Source: Nevskiaceae bacterium (GTDB lineage: Bacteria > Pseudomonadota > Gammaproteobacteria > Steroidobacterales > Steroidobacteraceae). From it: a DNA stretch of 26,031 bases. Shown one piece after another: positions 8,337-15,173 of the stretch (its first letter is position 1; the number at the start of each line of letters is the position of its first letter). Under the pieces are notes generated by a model. That model saw only the letters and a list, made by a program, of their open reading frames with translations. It was not told where the DNA came from and did not search any database. A program made the translations under genes and the position numbers. The stretch spans positions 1 to 26,031 of the forward strand of contig JAITMN010000246.1 of assembly GCA_031277355.1 (NCBI GenBank), given 5' to 3'.

Positions 8337-9407
8337 TCAGGCAGGGCGCTTCAGATAACTCTCGGCAAAGCGCAGCAGTTCGGTGGCAAGCACCAGAATC
8401 ACCGGGCCGGCGATGAAACCCAGCAGGCCAAAGGTGGCCACGCCGCCGATGACGCCGAGAAACACCAGCAGCGTGGGCACGGGGGTGTAACGGGAAATGA
8501 TCAAGGGCCGGATGAAATTATCCGACAGCGAAATGACGCCGCCCCATGCGAGCAGGAAAATGCCCATGCCGAAGTGTCCCGAAGCGATCAGATACAGCAC
8601 GCCCGGCACCCACACCAGCGCCGCGCCGCCAAAGGGCAGCAGCGCCGAGACGGTGGCGATGACGCCGAACACCACCGGCCCGCTCAATCCGGTGATGGCA
8701 AAGCCGATGCCCACCAGCGAGCCTTGCACCGTTGCGGTGAGGCCGCAGCCATACACCACCGCGCGGGTGACCTTGCCCAGCCGCGCGAACAATTCCTGTC
8801 CGTGCGGGGCTTCCAGCGGCAGCAGCGAAGACAGCCGCGCAAACCACGAGCCGCCATCGCGCACCGCGAAGAACAGCACGAACAGCATCAAAAAGAATTT
8901 CAGCGTCGTGCTGGCGATGTTCAGCGCCACCTTGCCGCTGATGCCGGCGATGGTTCCGGCCCAGCTTTGCAGGCTCTGACGCAGATAGCGGCGCAGGTCC
9001 GCCAATTGCAGGTCGGTGTGCTCGGTGAACCACTGGAATATCCACGCCGTATGCGGATGCTGCTGCACGTCGAGCCAGCTTTCCGGGTTCATCAGCGCGG
9101 GGTTCTGTTGCATCGCGCGGGCCATCTGCCCCACCTGTCCGGCGAAAGCCGAACCCAGTATCACCGCCGGCACCACGAGCGCGATCGGCGTCAGCGCGGT
9201 GAGCACGGCGGCCGATGCATTGGGATGATTGCCCAATTTCCTGGTCAACCGTTCGTGTACGGGTTGCAGCAGAAAACCCAGCATGATGGCCCACGCAATC
9301 GGCATCGCCATCGGCAGCAGGATCAGCACCACCACCACCACCACCACCAGCAGGATGGCGATGATGGACAAGCGGCGCAGCGCGCGAACGTCGTCGTGAT
9401 GGATCAT
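8337..9407 (-). CDS. AI-2E family transporter / PerM-type permease
   Basis: This 356-residue polytopic membrane protein belongs to the AI-2E (YdiK/PerM, formerly UPF0118) family. The diagnostic C-terminal half is clear: SALLPFGGAALVWVPGVLYL, SLSDNFIRPLIISRYT, then LLVFLGVIGGVATFGLLGF and IAGPVILVLATELLRF. About eight hydrophobic segments are present. The first contains seven consecutive valines encoded by a pure GTG repeat. The chosen ATG gives MIHHDDVRALRRLS just before the first helix; a longer in-frame reading would run back into gloB. Family members have been linked to autoinducer-2 export, Na+/H+ exchange or other efflux, so the substrate is unknown here. It sits 13 bases after gloB and 7 bases before uvrD. 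Confidence 0.88.
   Translation of the reverse strand: MIHHDDVRALRRLSIIAILLVVVVVVVLILLPMAMPIAWAIMLGFLLQPVHERLTRKLGNHPNASAAVLTALTPIALVVPAVILGSAFAGQVGQMARAMQQNPALMNPESWLDVQQHPHTAWIFQWFTEHTDLQLADLRRYLRQSLQSWAGTIAGISGKVALNIASTTLKFFLMLFVLFFAVRDGGSWFARLSSLLPLEAPHGQELFARLGKVTRAVVYGCGLTATVQGSLVGIGFAITGLSGPVVFGVIATVSALLPFGGAALVWVPGVLYLIASGHFGMGIFLLAWGGVISLSDNFIRPLIISRYTPVPTLLVFLGVIGGVATFGLLGFIAGPVILVLATELLRFAESYLKRPA
9327..9347. repeat. Trinucleotide microsatellite (CAC)7 / (GTG)7 inside the permease gene
   Basis: Seven perfect CAC units on the plus strand read as GTG on the coding strand and encode seven valines in the first membrane helix of the AI-2E-family permease. Unit gain or loss would be in frame and would change helix length by whole residues. 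The neighbouring codons (CTG on both sides) break the repeat. Confidence 0.9.
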
Positions 9408-9420
9408 CGGGAAGCGCCGT

Positions 9421-10212
9421 CTACCATTTGTTGCGCAGTTGGCGCAGGCAGACAAACACCTGACGCGCAGTGGGTTCGGCAGGCAGTTCCGTAAAGCAGC
9501 GGCGCAGATTTTCCACCACCTCCGGATTCTGCAAGCGAAAGAAGGTGTTGATGCGCTGCTCATCGGCCAGCGTCGTCACCGGCATCGCCAGCGCCTCGCG
9601 GCCTTGAATCTGGCTGCGCAATTGCGCAGCGGCTTCGTTGTCCGGTTCACGATCCAGCGTAAAGCCCAGATTGTTCAGCAGATAATCGTGACCCGGAAAA
9701 ATGCGCGTGTTCTCGGGCAGATGCGCCAGCCGGTTCACGAAGGTTTCATACAGACGATCCGGGTCGCCGCCATTGTGGCAGTTGCCCGCACCGGCGTTGA
9801 ATAGTGTGTCCCCCGAAAACAGCGCCGGTTGATCGGCATGCGCGAACAGACACACATGCGACAGCGTGTGCCCCGGCGTATCAAGACACTCCATTTCCAC
9901 CGACTTGCCAACGCTGATCACATCGCCATCCTTGAGCTTGCGATCCACATTGCCGATGGTGGCCGCCGCATTGGCATGCGCCATCACCGTTGCGCCCGTA
10001 AGCGCGCGCAAGGCTTCATTGCCCGCGCAGTGGTCGTGATGATGATGCGTGTTCAGAATCTGCGTGATGGTCCAGCCGTGTTCGCGTGCGATGCGCGCCA
10101 CCAGGTCAGCGTCCCACGGATCGATGGCCAGCGCATCGCCGGTCTCCGCGCACACCACCAAGTAGTGATAATTGCGCAGCGGCGTGTTGGGCCAAAGACG
10201 TTCGACGATCAT
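9421..10212 (-). CDS. gloB: Hydroxyacylglutathione hydrolase (glyoxalase II)
   Basis: Glyoxalase II hydrolyses S-lactoylglutathione to lactate and glutathione, finishing methylglyoxal detoxification. The 263-residue protein (family about 250-260) has the binuclear metal motif THHHHDH at 55-61, a second metal His in DTPGHTLSHVCLF, the bridging Asp in LFSGDTLFNAGAG, and FPGHDY. The C-terminal substrate-binding domain carries EQRINTFFR, matching the family ExxxNPFLR element, and ends VFVCLRQLRNKW. The ATG overlaps the dsbA stop (ATGA). An alternative reading as a generic metallo-beta-lactamase-fold hydrolase is less likely because the C-terminal HAGH domain is present. Confidence 0.94.
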   Translation of the reverse strand: MIVERLWPNTPLRNYHYLVVCAETGDALAIDPWDADLVARIAREHGWTITQILNTHHHHDHCAGNEALRALTGATVMAHANAAATIGNVDRKLKDGDVISVGKSVEMECLDTPGHTLSHVCLFAHADQPALFSGDTLFNAGAGNCHNGGDPDRLYETFVNRLAHLPENTRIFPGHDYLLNNLGFTLDREPDNEAAAQLRSQIQGREALAMPVTTLADEQRINTFFRLQNPEVVENLRRCFTELPAEPTARQVFVCLRQLRNKW

Positions 10213-10898
10213 TTCGCCAGCCGCGTGCGTTCCTGCGCGATCAGAAAAGCGATCAATTGCTGGATGCCTTCCCAGGAGCCTACCGCCGCCGAGTTCACCA
10301 GATAGCGGCCATTGACCACCAGCGAAGGCGTACCGGGAACACGCGCGTTTTTCACGTAGTCGTCCTGCGCCTTGACCTGCGCGTCGATTTCCGCCGAACG
10401 CGCGGTGGCGAGAAAGTCTGCGGCCGATACCTTGGAGTGCTTGGCGTAGAACGCGGCGGCGTCTTCGATGGTCGGCAGCGGTTGGCGCAGACGACCGGAG
10501 GTTGGATCAACCAGCGGAAATTCGCCCGTCTTCCAGATGGCGTCGAAGAACGCCTCGTGATTGGGCTCGGCGATGCCGAGTTTGCGCGCGGTGAGCCAGG
10601 CGCGCTGAAACATCGGCCAGCCTTCGGAGGGCACGAACGAAGCATGCACCAGCGTGAAGGCCACATCCGGCGGCAGGCTCTTTTGCAATTGGCTCATGGC
10701 CGTCAGGCCCTGATAGCAGTACGGGCAGCCATAGGAAAACACTTCGGTTACTTCGATCTTCCCCGCCGGCGCCATGCCGCTCGATACCGCTGGGGAGATC
10801 AGCGCGTAGTCCTTGCCTTCCTGCCAGCGCCATTGCGCCTGAGCAGCCAGCGGCAACAGCAACACGCAGAACAACAACGGGCGGAGCAGTATCTTCAT
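10209..10898 (-). CDS. dsbA: Thiol:disulfide interchange protein DsbA (periplasmic oxidase)
   Basis: A DsbA-family thioredoxin-fold oxidase of 229 residues. It begins with a signal peptide (MKILLRPLLFCVLLLPLAAQA, probable cleavage before QWRW). The redox site is CPYC at 58-61 (E. coli DsbA has CPHC). The cis-proline element is VPGTPSLVVNG, and a helical insert lies between them. It introduces disulfides into exported proteins. The ATG shares one base with the cyoE TAA (TAATG) and the stop overlaps gloB. Placement right after heme O synthase suggests a shared envelope and respiration transcript, but that link is only positional. The Tyr in the CPYC dipeptide could shift the redox potential relative to CPHC. 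Confidence 0.94.
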   Translation of the reverse strand: MKILLRPLLFCVLLLPLAAQAQWRWQEGKDYALISPAVSSGMAPAGKIEVTEVFSYGCPYCYQGLTAMSQLQKSLPPDVAFTLVHASFVPSEGWPMFQRAWLTARKLGIAEPNHEAFFDAIWKTGEFPLVDPTSGRLRQPLPTIEDAAAFYAKHSKVSAADFLATARSAEIDAQVKAQDDYVKNARVPGTPSLVVNGRYLVNSAAVGSWEGIQQLIAFLIAQERTRLAK

Positions 10899-11803
10899 TA
10901 CTGAAATCCCAGCGGCAGATAGTGATCGACGAGTAATGCCAGAAACAGCCACATCAGATATTGCACGGAGAACTTGAACACCTTCATCGGCAATTCCTTG
11001 CGGTCCGTGCGTTTCAGAGCCACCGCATAATAAAGGAACGCGGCGTTCAGGCACAGCGCGGCGGCCAGATAGATCAGCGCGCTCATGCCCACGATCCACG
11101 GCAGCAGCGTGACGAGCACGAGAATCACCGTGTACAGCAGCACTTGCAGGCGCGTGAACTCCACGCCATGCGTGACCGGCATCATCGGGATGTTCACCTT
11201 GGCGTAATCGTCGCGCCGCGCGATGGCCAGCGCCCAGAAATGCGGCGGCGTCCACGCGAAGATGATCAGAAACAGCAGCAGTGCATGCGGGTCGAGCGTG
11301 TTCGTGATCGCCGCCCAGCCCAGCACCGGCGGCGCAGCCCCGGCAGCCCCGCCGATCACGATGTTCTGCGGCGTGGCGCGTTTGAGCCAGAGCGTGTAGA
11401 TCACCGCATAGCCGATCAGCGATGCGAAGGTGAGCCATGCCGTGAGCGGGTTGACCAGCAGCCACAGCATCAGCATCGCGATGATGCCCAGCACCGCCGC
11501 AAAGGTGAGCGCTTGGGCTTCGCTGACGCCGCCGGTAGGCAGCGGGCGCGTGCGCGTGCGCGCCATCTTGGCGTCGATGCGTTGATCCAGCACCTGATTC
11601 AGCGTGGCGGCGCAGGCGGCGGCAAGCCCGATCCCCAGATTCCCCCACAGCAATGCGGCCAGCGGCGGCAGCCCCGGCGTTGCCAGCAGCGAGCCGACCA
11701 CCGACGTGAGCACGATCAACGCCACGACACGCGGCTTGGTGAGCTGGAGATACAGACGCCAGCGACCGGGTGCGGCAAGAATTTCGGTGTCGCTGCGGGA
11801 CAA
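10898..11803 (-). CDS. cyoE: Protoheme IX farnesyltransferase (heme O synthase)
   Basis: CyoE/CtaB attaches a farnesyl group to protoheme to make heme O, the substrate of the heme A synthase at the far right of the window. The 301-residue UbiA-superfamily protein shows LTKPRVVALIVLTSVVG at the N-terminus, the first Asp-rich motif NQVLDQRIDAKMARTRTRPLP, the TPPHFWALAI signature and RRDDYAKVNIPMMPVTHG. About eight to nine helices are visible. The start is a TTG: no ATG lies in frame nearby, and this start leaves a normal-length leader before LTKPRV. It is the first gene of the long minus-strand directon and is divergent from the DUF6152 gene, with 168 bases between them. Confidence 0.96.
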   Translation of the reverse strand: MSRSDTEILAAPGRWRLYLQLTKPRVVALIVLTSVVGSLLATPGLPPLAALLWGNLGIGLAAACAATLNQVLDQRIDAKMARTRTRPLPTGGVSEAQALTFAAVLGIIAMLMLWLLVNPLTAWLTFASLIGYAVIYTLWLKRATPQNIVIGGAAGAAPPVLGWAAITNTLDPHALLLFLIIFAWTPPHFWALAIARRDDYAKVNIPMMPVTHGVEFTRLQVLLYTVILVLVTLLPWIVGMSALIYLAAALCLNAAFLYYAVALKRTDRKELPMKVFKFSVQYLMWLFLALLVDHYLPLGFQ

Positions 11804-11903
11804 GGAACCTGACCGGAGGAGACTTCGGGCCGGGAAGCTTAGCAGGGAGCGCCGTCGTTGCGGCGTTCCAAGCGGGGCAGCGCTCTGGTCATTGATTTGG
11901 CAA

Positions 11904-11933
11904 TTGACACTGCCGGGGGCAGCAACTTAGCAT
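11904..11933 (+). promoter_or_regulatory. Sigma70-like promoter for the DUF6152 pair
   Basis: A perfect -35 hexamer TTGACA (11904-11909) is followed after 18 bases by TAGCAT (11928-11933), which fits four of six -10 positions. The DNA just downstream is locally A/T-rich compared with its surroundings, and the first start codon lies about 39 bases beyond the -10. No convincing opposite-strand promoter for cyoE was found in the same 168-base gap. Seen by eye only. Confidence 0.45.
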
Positions 11934-11971
11934 CGAAAAACTTTGCGGAAAAATAAGTACTTGGGGGTACC

Positions 11972-12361
11972 GTGAACGTCAAAAGCCTTGCCGCTGCCGC
12001 GCTGGTCTTCGGTGGATTGCTGGCCTCCGGGTCGCTGCTGGCCCACCACTCCAATGCGGCGATGTACGACGCGGACAAACGCACCGTGCTCAAGGGGCAG
12101 ATCACGAAGGTGCAATGGACCAATCCCCACAGTTATCTGTATCTGGATGTCAAAGGCCCCAATGGCGAAGTGGTCAATTGGGCGCTGGAGGGTTTTCCGC
12201 CCAACACGCTGCTGCGCACGGGCTGGAAGACCAGCATGATCAAGGTCGGCGATGAGATCAGCGTCGAAGGGGCGCTGGCGCGCGATGGTTCCGGCCATCT
12301 GCTTGCCCGGGAAATCACGCTGCCGGATGCCAGCAAGCTGTACTGGGGACCGGAGCGTTAG
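11972..12361 (+). CDS. Exported DUF6152-family protein with predicted His-His mature N-terminus
   Basis: A 129-residue exported protein of unknown function. A signal peptide (MNVKSLAAAALVFGGLLASG, then SLLA) is followed by HHSNAAMYDADKRTVLKG, then VQWTNPHSYLYLDVKGPNGE, WALEGFPPNTLLRTGWK, IKVGDEISVEGALARDGSG and LYWGPER. This order matches the DUF6152 family as I remember it: HHSF after the signal, WTNPH, LLRRGW, VGD. Cleavage after SLLA would expose His-His-Ser at the N-terminus. The rest looks like a small beta-barrel (OB-like) fold, which is inference. The start is GTG behind a GGGGG stretch. It is followed 9 bases later by a second exported protein and preceded by a TTGACA promoter. The function is unknown; metal or ligand binding is possible but unproven. 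Confidence 0.85.
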   Translation: MNVKSLAAAALVFGGLLASGSLLAHHSNAAMYDADKRTVLKGQITKVQWTNPHSYLYLDVKGPNGEVVNWALEGFPPNTLLRTGWKTSMIKVGDEISVEGALARDGSGHLLAREITLPDASKLYWGPER

Positions 12362-12370
12362 GGGGTGCCT

Positions 12371-13168
12371 ATGTTCACGAAGCGGCCCGAATTGATGCGA
12401 TGGCCCTTGTCGATGGCGGCGCTGCTGCTGTCGGCCAGCCTGTGCGCGCAGACGCCCACGCCGATCCCGCGCACGCCCGAAGGCAAGCCGGATTTTTCCG
12501 GCGTCTGGCAGACCGGCGGCATCAGTCTCACCGGCACGCAGGCCAATGTGGTTCCCGACGCTGCGGCATCGGCCACGGCCGCGCCCATGGGTGGCCGCAA
12601 CACGGCCAAGCCCACTGGTCCCTGGGCGGACCTGCCCACGCAGCCGCCCTTGCAGCCCTGGGCCGCCGAGAAGGTCAAGGGGTTGACCGCCAAGGACGAC
12701 CCCACCGTGCGCTGCTTCATGCCCGGCGTGCCGCGCGCGTTCAGTCAGCCCTTCCCCTTCGAGATCGTGCAGACGCCCCAAAAGGTCGTCATTCTCTACG
12801 AGGTCTTCCATTCCTTCCGCATCATTCCCATTGATGGCCGCAAGCCCGTGGGCGAGGTGCTGCCCGGCTACATGGGCGACTCCACCGGCCATTGGGAGGG
12901 CGACACGCTGGTGGTCGTGGCCGAGAACTTCAACGGACGCATCTGGGGCCCCGGCAACATGCGCGTGACCAGCGATGCGTTTCGCGTGACCGAGCGCTAC
13001 ACGCAGCAGGGCGACACGATTGCTTACGAGGCCAAAATCGAAGACCCCAATGTGCTCACCGGCCCCTTCGTCCAGCGCCTGACGATGCGCCGTCCGCCGG
13101 AAACCCGCGTGGCCGAGTACGAGTGTCTGGAAGGCAACGACGACGTTCCGCATCTGGTAGGGCCGTAG
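12371..13168 (+). CDS. Exported protein of the 'GKPDFSGVW' family, function unknown
   Basis: A 265-residue exported protein I cannot assign a function to. A signal peptide (hydrophobic SMAALLLSASLCA, cleavage likely before QTPTP) is followed by PRTPEGKPDFSGVWQTGG, a Pro/Ala-rich linker, PTVRCFMPGVPRAF, VVILYEVFHSFRIIPIDGR, MGDSTGHWEGDTLVVVAENF and SDAFRVTERYTQQGDTIAYE, ending in YECLEGNDDVPHLVGP. I recognise the GKPD(F/L)SGVW ... GxWEGDTLVVxxxxFN ... RVTERF pattern from many unannotated exported proteins of Acidobacteria and environmental Gammaproteobacteria, often beside DUF6152 genes. ATG 12371 is preferred over GTG 12365 because the GGGGGTG stretch is then usable as a ribosome site. The Cys before the cleavage site does not make a standard lipobox. 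Its end faces the comF stop with 6 bases between and no terminator. Confidence 0.8.
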   Translation: MFTKRPELMRWPLSMAALLLSASLCAQTPTPIPRTPEGKPDFSGVWQTGGISLTGTQANVVPDAAASATAAPMGGRNTAKPTGPWADLPTQPPLQPWAAEKVKGLTAKDDPTVRCFMPGVPRAFSQPFPFEIVQTPQKVVILYEVFHSFRIIPIDGRKPVGEVLPGYMGDSTGHWEGDTLVVVAENFNGRIWGPGNMRVTSDAFRVTERYTQQGDTIAYEAKIEDPNVLTGPFVQRLTMRRPPETRVAEYECLEGNDDVPHLVGP

Positions 13169-13174
13169 CGCGCC

Positions 13175-13864
13175 TCACCCTCGCGCGTCCTGCGGCGTGC
13201 GGGCGCAGGCCCATGCTTCGAGATGCGCCACGCCCGCCTCGCGCAGCACGCGGGCGGCCTCACTCAAGGTGTTGCCGGTGGTGATCACATCATCCAGCAG
13301 CGCCACGCGCCGGGGCAGTGCGACGCCATCGCGCAGCCCCACGCCCGGGCGCAGCCCGAAGGCTCCGGCGACATTGGCCGTGCGCGCAGCGGCGGCAAGA
13401 TCGCTCTGCGCCCGCGTGTGTCGGCGGCGTTCCAGCAGGTCGGTGCACACCCTCAGGCCCAGCCGCCGACCCAGTTGGCGCCCGATCAGTTCGCATTGAT
13501 TGAAGCCGCGCTCGCGCAGCCGGCGCGGGTGCAGCGGCATCGGGATCAGGCAGGGCGGCGGGCGCAGAGGCTCTGCGCGCAACCTGCGCGCCAGCAGCAT
13601 CGCCAGAACGCGGCTGGGCGCGGGGTCGAGCCGGAATTTCAGTTGCACGATCAGGCGATCCACCGGCGGGCGGAAGAGGAACAACGCCCGCACAGGCTCG
13701 CCGCTGGGCAGCGTTTCGGCGGCATCGTCGGCGGGGCAGGCGGCCTCGCAGTGCTCGCACAGGTCGAGACCCCAGACTTCATCGCCGATCTGCCCCGGTC
13801 CGCCGCAGAGCACGCAGACCGGCGGGGCGATGCGGGAGGTGAGGGCCTGGATCGCGGCTTTCAT
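13175..13864 (-). CDS. comF: ComF family protein (phosphoribosyltransferase-like)
   Basis: A 229-residue ComF/GntX-type protein. Two Cys pairs (C17/C20 in CVLCG and C36/C39 in CEHCE) form the N-terminal zinc-ribbon-like element. FRPPVDRLIVQLKFR and LIPMPLHPRRLRERGFNQCELI follow, and the C-terminal PRPP-binding motif is VALLDDVITTGNTL. Family members act in natural DNA uptake, where ComF is thought to help move single-stranded DNA inward, or in carbon-source use (GntX). A role here cannot be fixed. The start MKAAIQ gives the family length; an open extension upstream to about 14317 overlaps bioB and is not ComF-like. comF beside and divergent from bioB is a recurring arrangement in Pseudomonas and Xanthomonas relatives. 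Confidence 0.9.
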   Translation of the reverse strand: MKAAIQALTSRIAPPVCVLCGGPGQIGDEVWGLDLCEHCEAACPADDAAETLPSGEPVRALFLFRPPVDRLIVQLKFRLDPAPSRVLAMLLARRLRAEPLRPPPCLIPMPLHPRRLRERGFNQCELIGRQLGRRLGLRVCTDLLERRRHTRAQSDLAAAARTANVAGAFGLRPGVGLRDGVALPRRVALLDDVITTGNTLSEAARVLREAGVAHLEAWACARTPQDARG

Positions 13865-13963
13865 CGCGAACAGAATGAGCGCGCGCCAGACGGATGGCAC
13901 GCCGCATTTCGGGTGCAAACAGGCAATAATGGCCCAACCGTAAACCTTGAAGGCGCTCCCGAG

Positions 13964-13992
13964 TTGACAGACTCCCCCGCGCTGCCGAACAT
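13964..13992 (+). promoter_or_regulatory. Candidate promoter of the biotin gene run
   Basis: TTGACA at 13964-13969 is a perfect -35 element. A weak -10 (GAACAT, 13987-13992) follows after 17 bases. It lies about 70 bases ahead of the bioB ATG, in the comF-bioB divergent gap, the only substantial gap before the run. The -35 is convincing and the -10 is not. No full BirA-type operator (GTAAACC with its inverted partner) is present; only a lone GTAAACC half occurs near 13940. Confidence 0.35.
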
Positions 13993-14003
13993 CCGCTGCG
14001 GAT
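13991..14003. repeat. 13-bp inverted repeat in the bioB leader
   Basis: ATCCGC-T-GCGGAT is a perfect palindrome with 6-base arms around a single central base. It overlaps the weak -10 of the candidate bioB promoter. A second CGCTGCG core lies at 14018-14024. It could be an operator or a chance palindrome in GC-rich DNA. Confidence 0.3.
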
Positions 14004-14063
14004 CGGGCCGGCATTGGCGCTGCGCTCACCCTCCAATCTGACGTGAACCGGGAGACAAATGCG

Positions 14064-15149
14064 ATGAACGCGGTGGTATCAAGCCCTTTTCTTCCGGTGG
14101 ACGGCCTGCCGCCCGCGCAAGTGTGCCAAGACGGCCTGTGCCAACCCGCCTCGCTGCGCCCTTCCCCCGCCTCGCCGCTGCGCCACGACTGGACCCTCCC
14201 GGAAGTCGAAGCCCTCTTCGACCAGCCCTTCATGGACCTTCTCTTCCACGCCCAGCAAGTCCACCGCGCGCACCACGTCGCCAACCGCGTGCAGATGAGC
14301 ACATTGCTGTCGATCAAAACCGGCGGCTGCCCCGAAGACTGCGGCTACTGCCCGCAGAGCATCCACTACGACACCGGCGTTGCCCGCGACGACATGATGC
14401 CCGTGGCCGCCGTCGTCGATGCCGCGCGCCGCGCGCAGGCCGCCGGCGCCACGCGCTTTTGCATGGGCGCGGCCTTCCGCTCGCCGAAGAAACGCGACAT
14501 CGAGCGCATCGCGCAGATGATCCGCGAAGTCTCGGCGCTGGGCATCGAAACCTGCGCCACGCTCGGGATGCTCACCCCCGAGCAGGCGCATGAATTGAAA
14601 GACGCCGGCCTTGACTACTACAACCACAACGTCGACAGCTCCGAGAGCTACTACCGCAAGATCATCTCCACGCGCACCTATCAGCACCGCCTCGACACGC
14701 TCGCGGCCGTGCGCAACGCCCACCTCAAAGTGTGCAGCGGCGGCATCGTCGGCATGGGCGAAACGCGGCTGGATCGCGCCGGCATGCTGGTGACGCTGGC
14801 GAATCTGCCCGAGCATCCGCACAGCGTTCCGATCAACCAACTCGTTGCGGTGGAAGGCACGCCGCTGGCCGCCGATCATCCTGTCGTGGATGGCCTGGAA
14901 TTCGTGCGCACGATTGCCGTGGCGCGCATCCTGATGCCGCAGGCGCAGGTGCGATTGTCCGCCGGCCGCGAAGCGATGTCGGAGGAATTGCAGACGCTGG
15001 CGTTTCTGGCCGGCGCGAATTCGATCTTCTACGGCGAAAAACTGCTGACCACCGGCAATCCCGACGTGGAGCGCGATCGCGCGTTGCTCGACAAACTGAA
15101 GATTCAAGCCGAGACGCAGGCGCAGACCGACGCGCGCGGCTGTTGCTGA
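14064..15149 (+). CDS. bioB: Biotin synthase BioB (radical SAM)
   Basis: BioB inserts sulfur into dethiobiotin, the last step of biotin synthesis. The 361-residue product carries the radical-SAM cluster motif GGCPEDCGYCPQS (Cys89, Cys93, Cys96), TRFCMGAAF, the YNHNVDSSESYY block, KVCSGGIVGMGE and VRLSAGRE, which supply the remaining Fe-S ligands and substrate contacts. ATG 14064 is chosen over GTG 14043 because GGGAGA lies 8 bases upstream. Compared with E. coli BioB, which begins about five residues before the WTL motif, this one has an extra 35-40 residue N-terminal stretch containing CQDGLC. The C-terminus ends early in GCC. It heads the bioBFHCD order, 24 bases before bioF. Confidence 0.97.
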   Translation: MNAVVSSPFLPVDGLPPAQVCQDGLCQPASLRPSPASPLRHDWTLPEVEALFDQPFMDLLFHAQQVHRAHHVANRVQMSTLLSIKTGGCPEDCGYCPQSIHYDTGVARDDMMPVAAVVDAARRAQAAGATRFCMGAAFRSPKKRDIERIAQMIREVSALGIETCATLGMLTPEQAHELKDAGLDYYNHNVDSSESYYRKIISTRTYQHRLDTLAAVRNAHLKVCSGGIVGMGETRLDRAGMLVTLANLPEHPHSVPINQLVAVEGTPLAADHPVVDGLEFVRTIAVARILMPQAQVRLSAGREAMSEELQTLAFLAGANSIFYGEKLLTTGNPDVERDRALLDKLKIQAETQAQTDARGCC

Positions 15150-15173
15150 GCGTCCCTCCCCGCACGACGCCCC

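Noticed and set aside
12371..12460. Lipoprotein signal in the 'GKPDFSGVW' protein
   Set aside because: The residues before the Cys (ASL) do not fit the lipobox, which needs Gly, Ala or Ser at -1; ordinary signal cleavage after CA is more likely.
13935..13950. BirA operator before bioB
   Set aside because: Only one half (GTAAACC) is present; no inverted GGTTTAC partner at the expected spacing.
13865..14317. N-terminal extension of comF to 14317
   Set aside because: It would run antisense through the bioB start and is not ComF-like; MKAAIQ at 13864 gives the normal family length.
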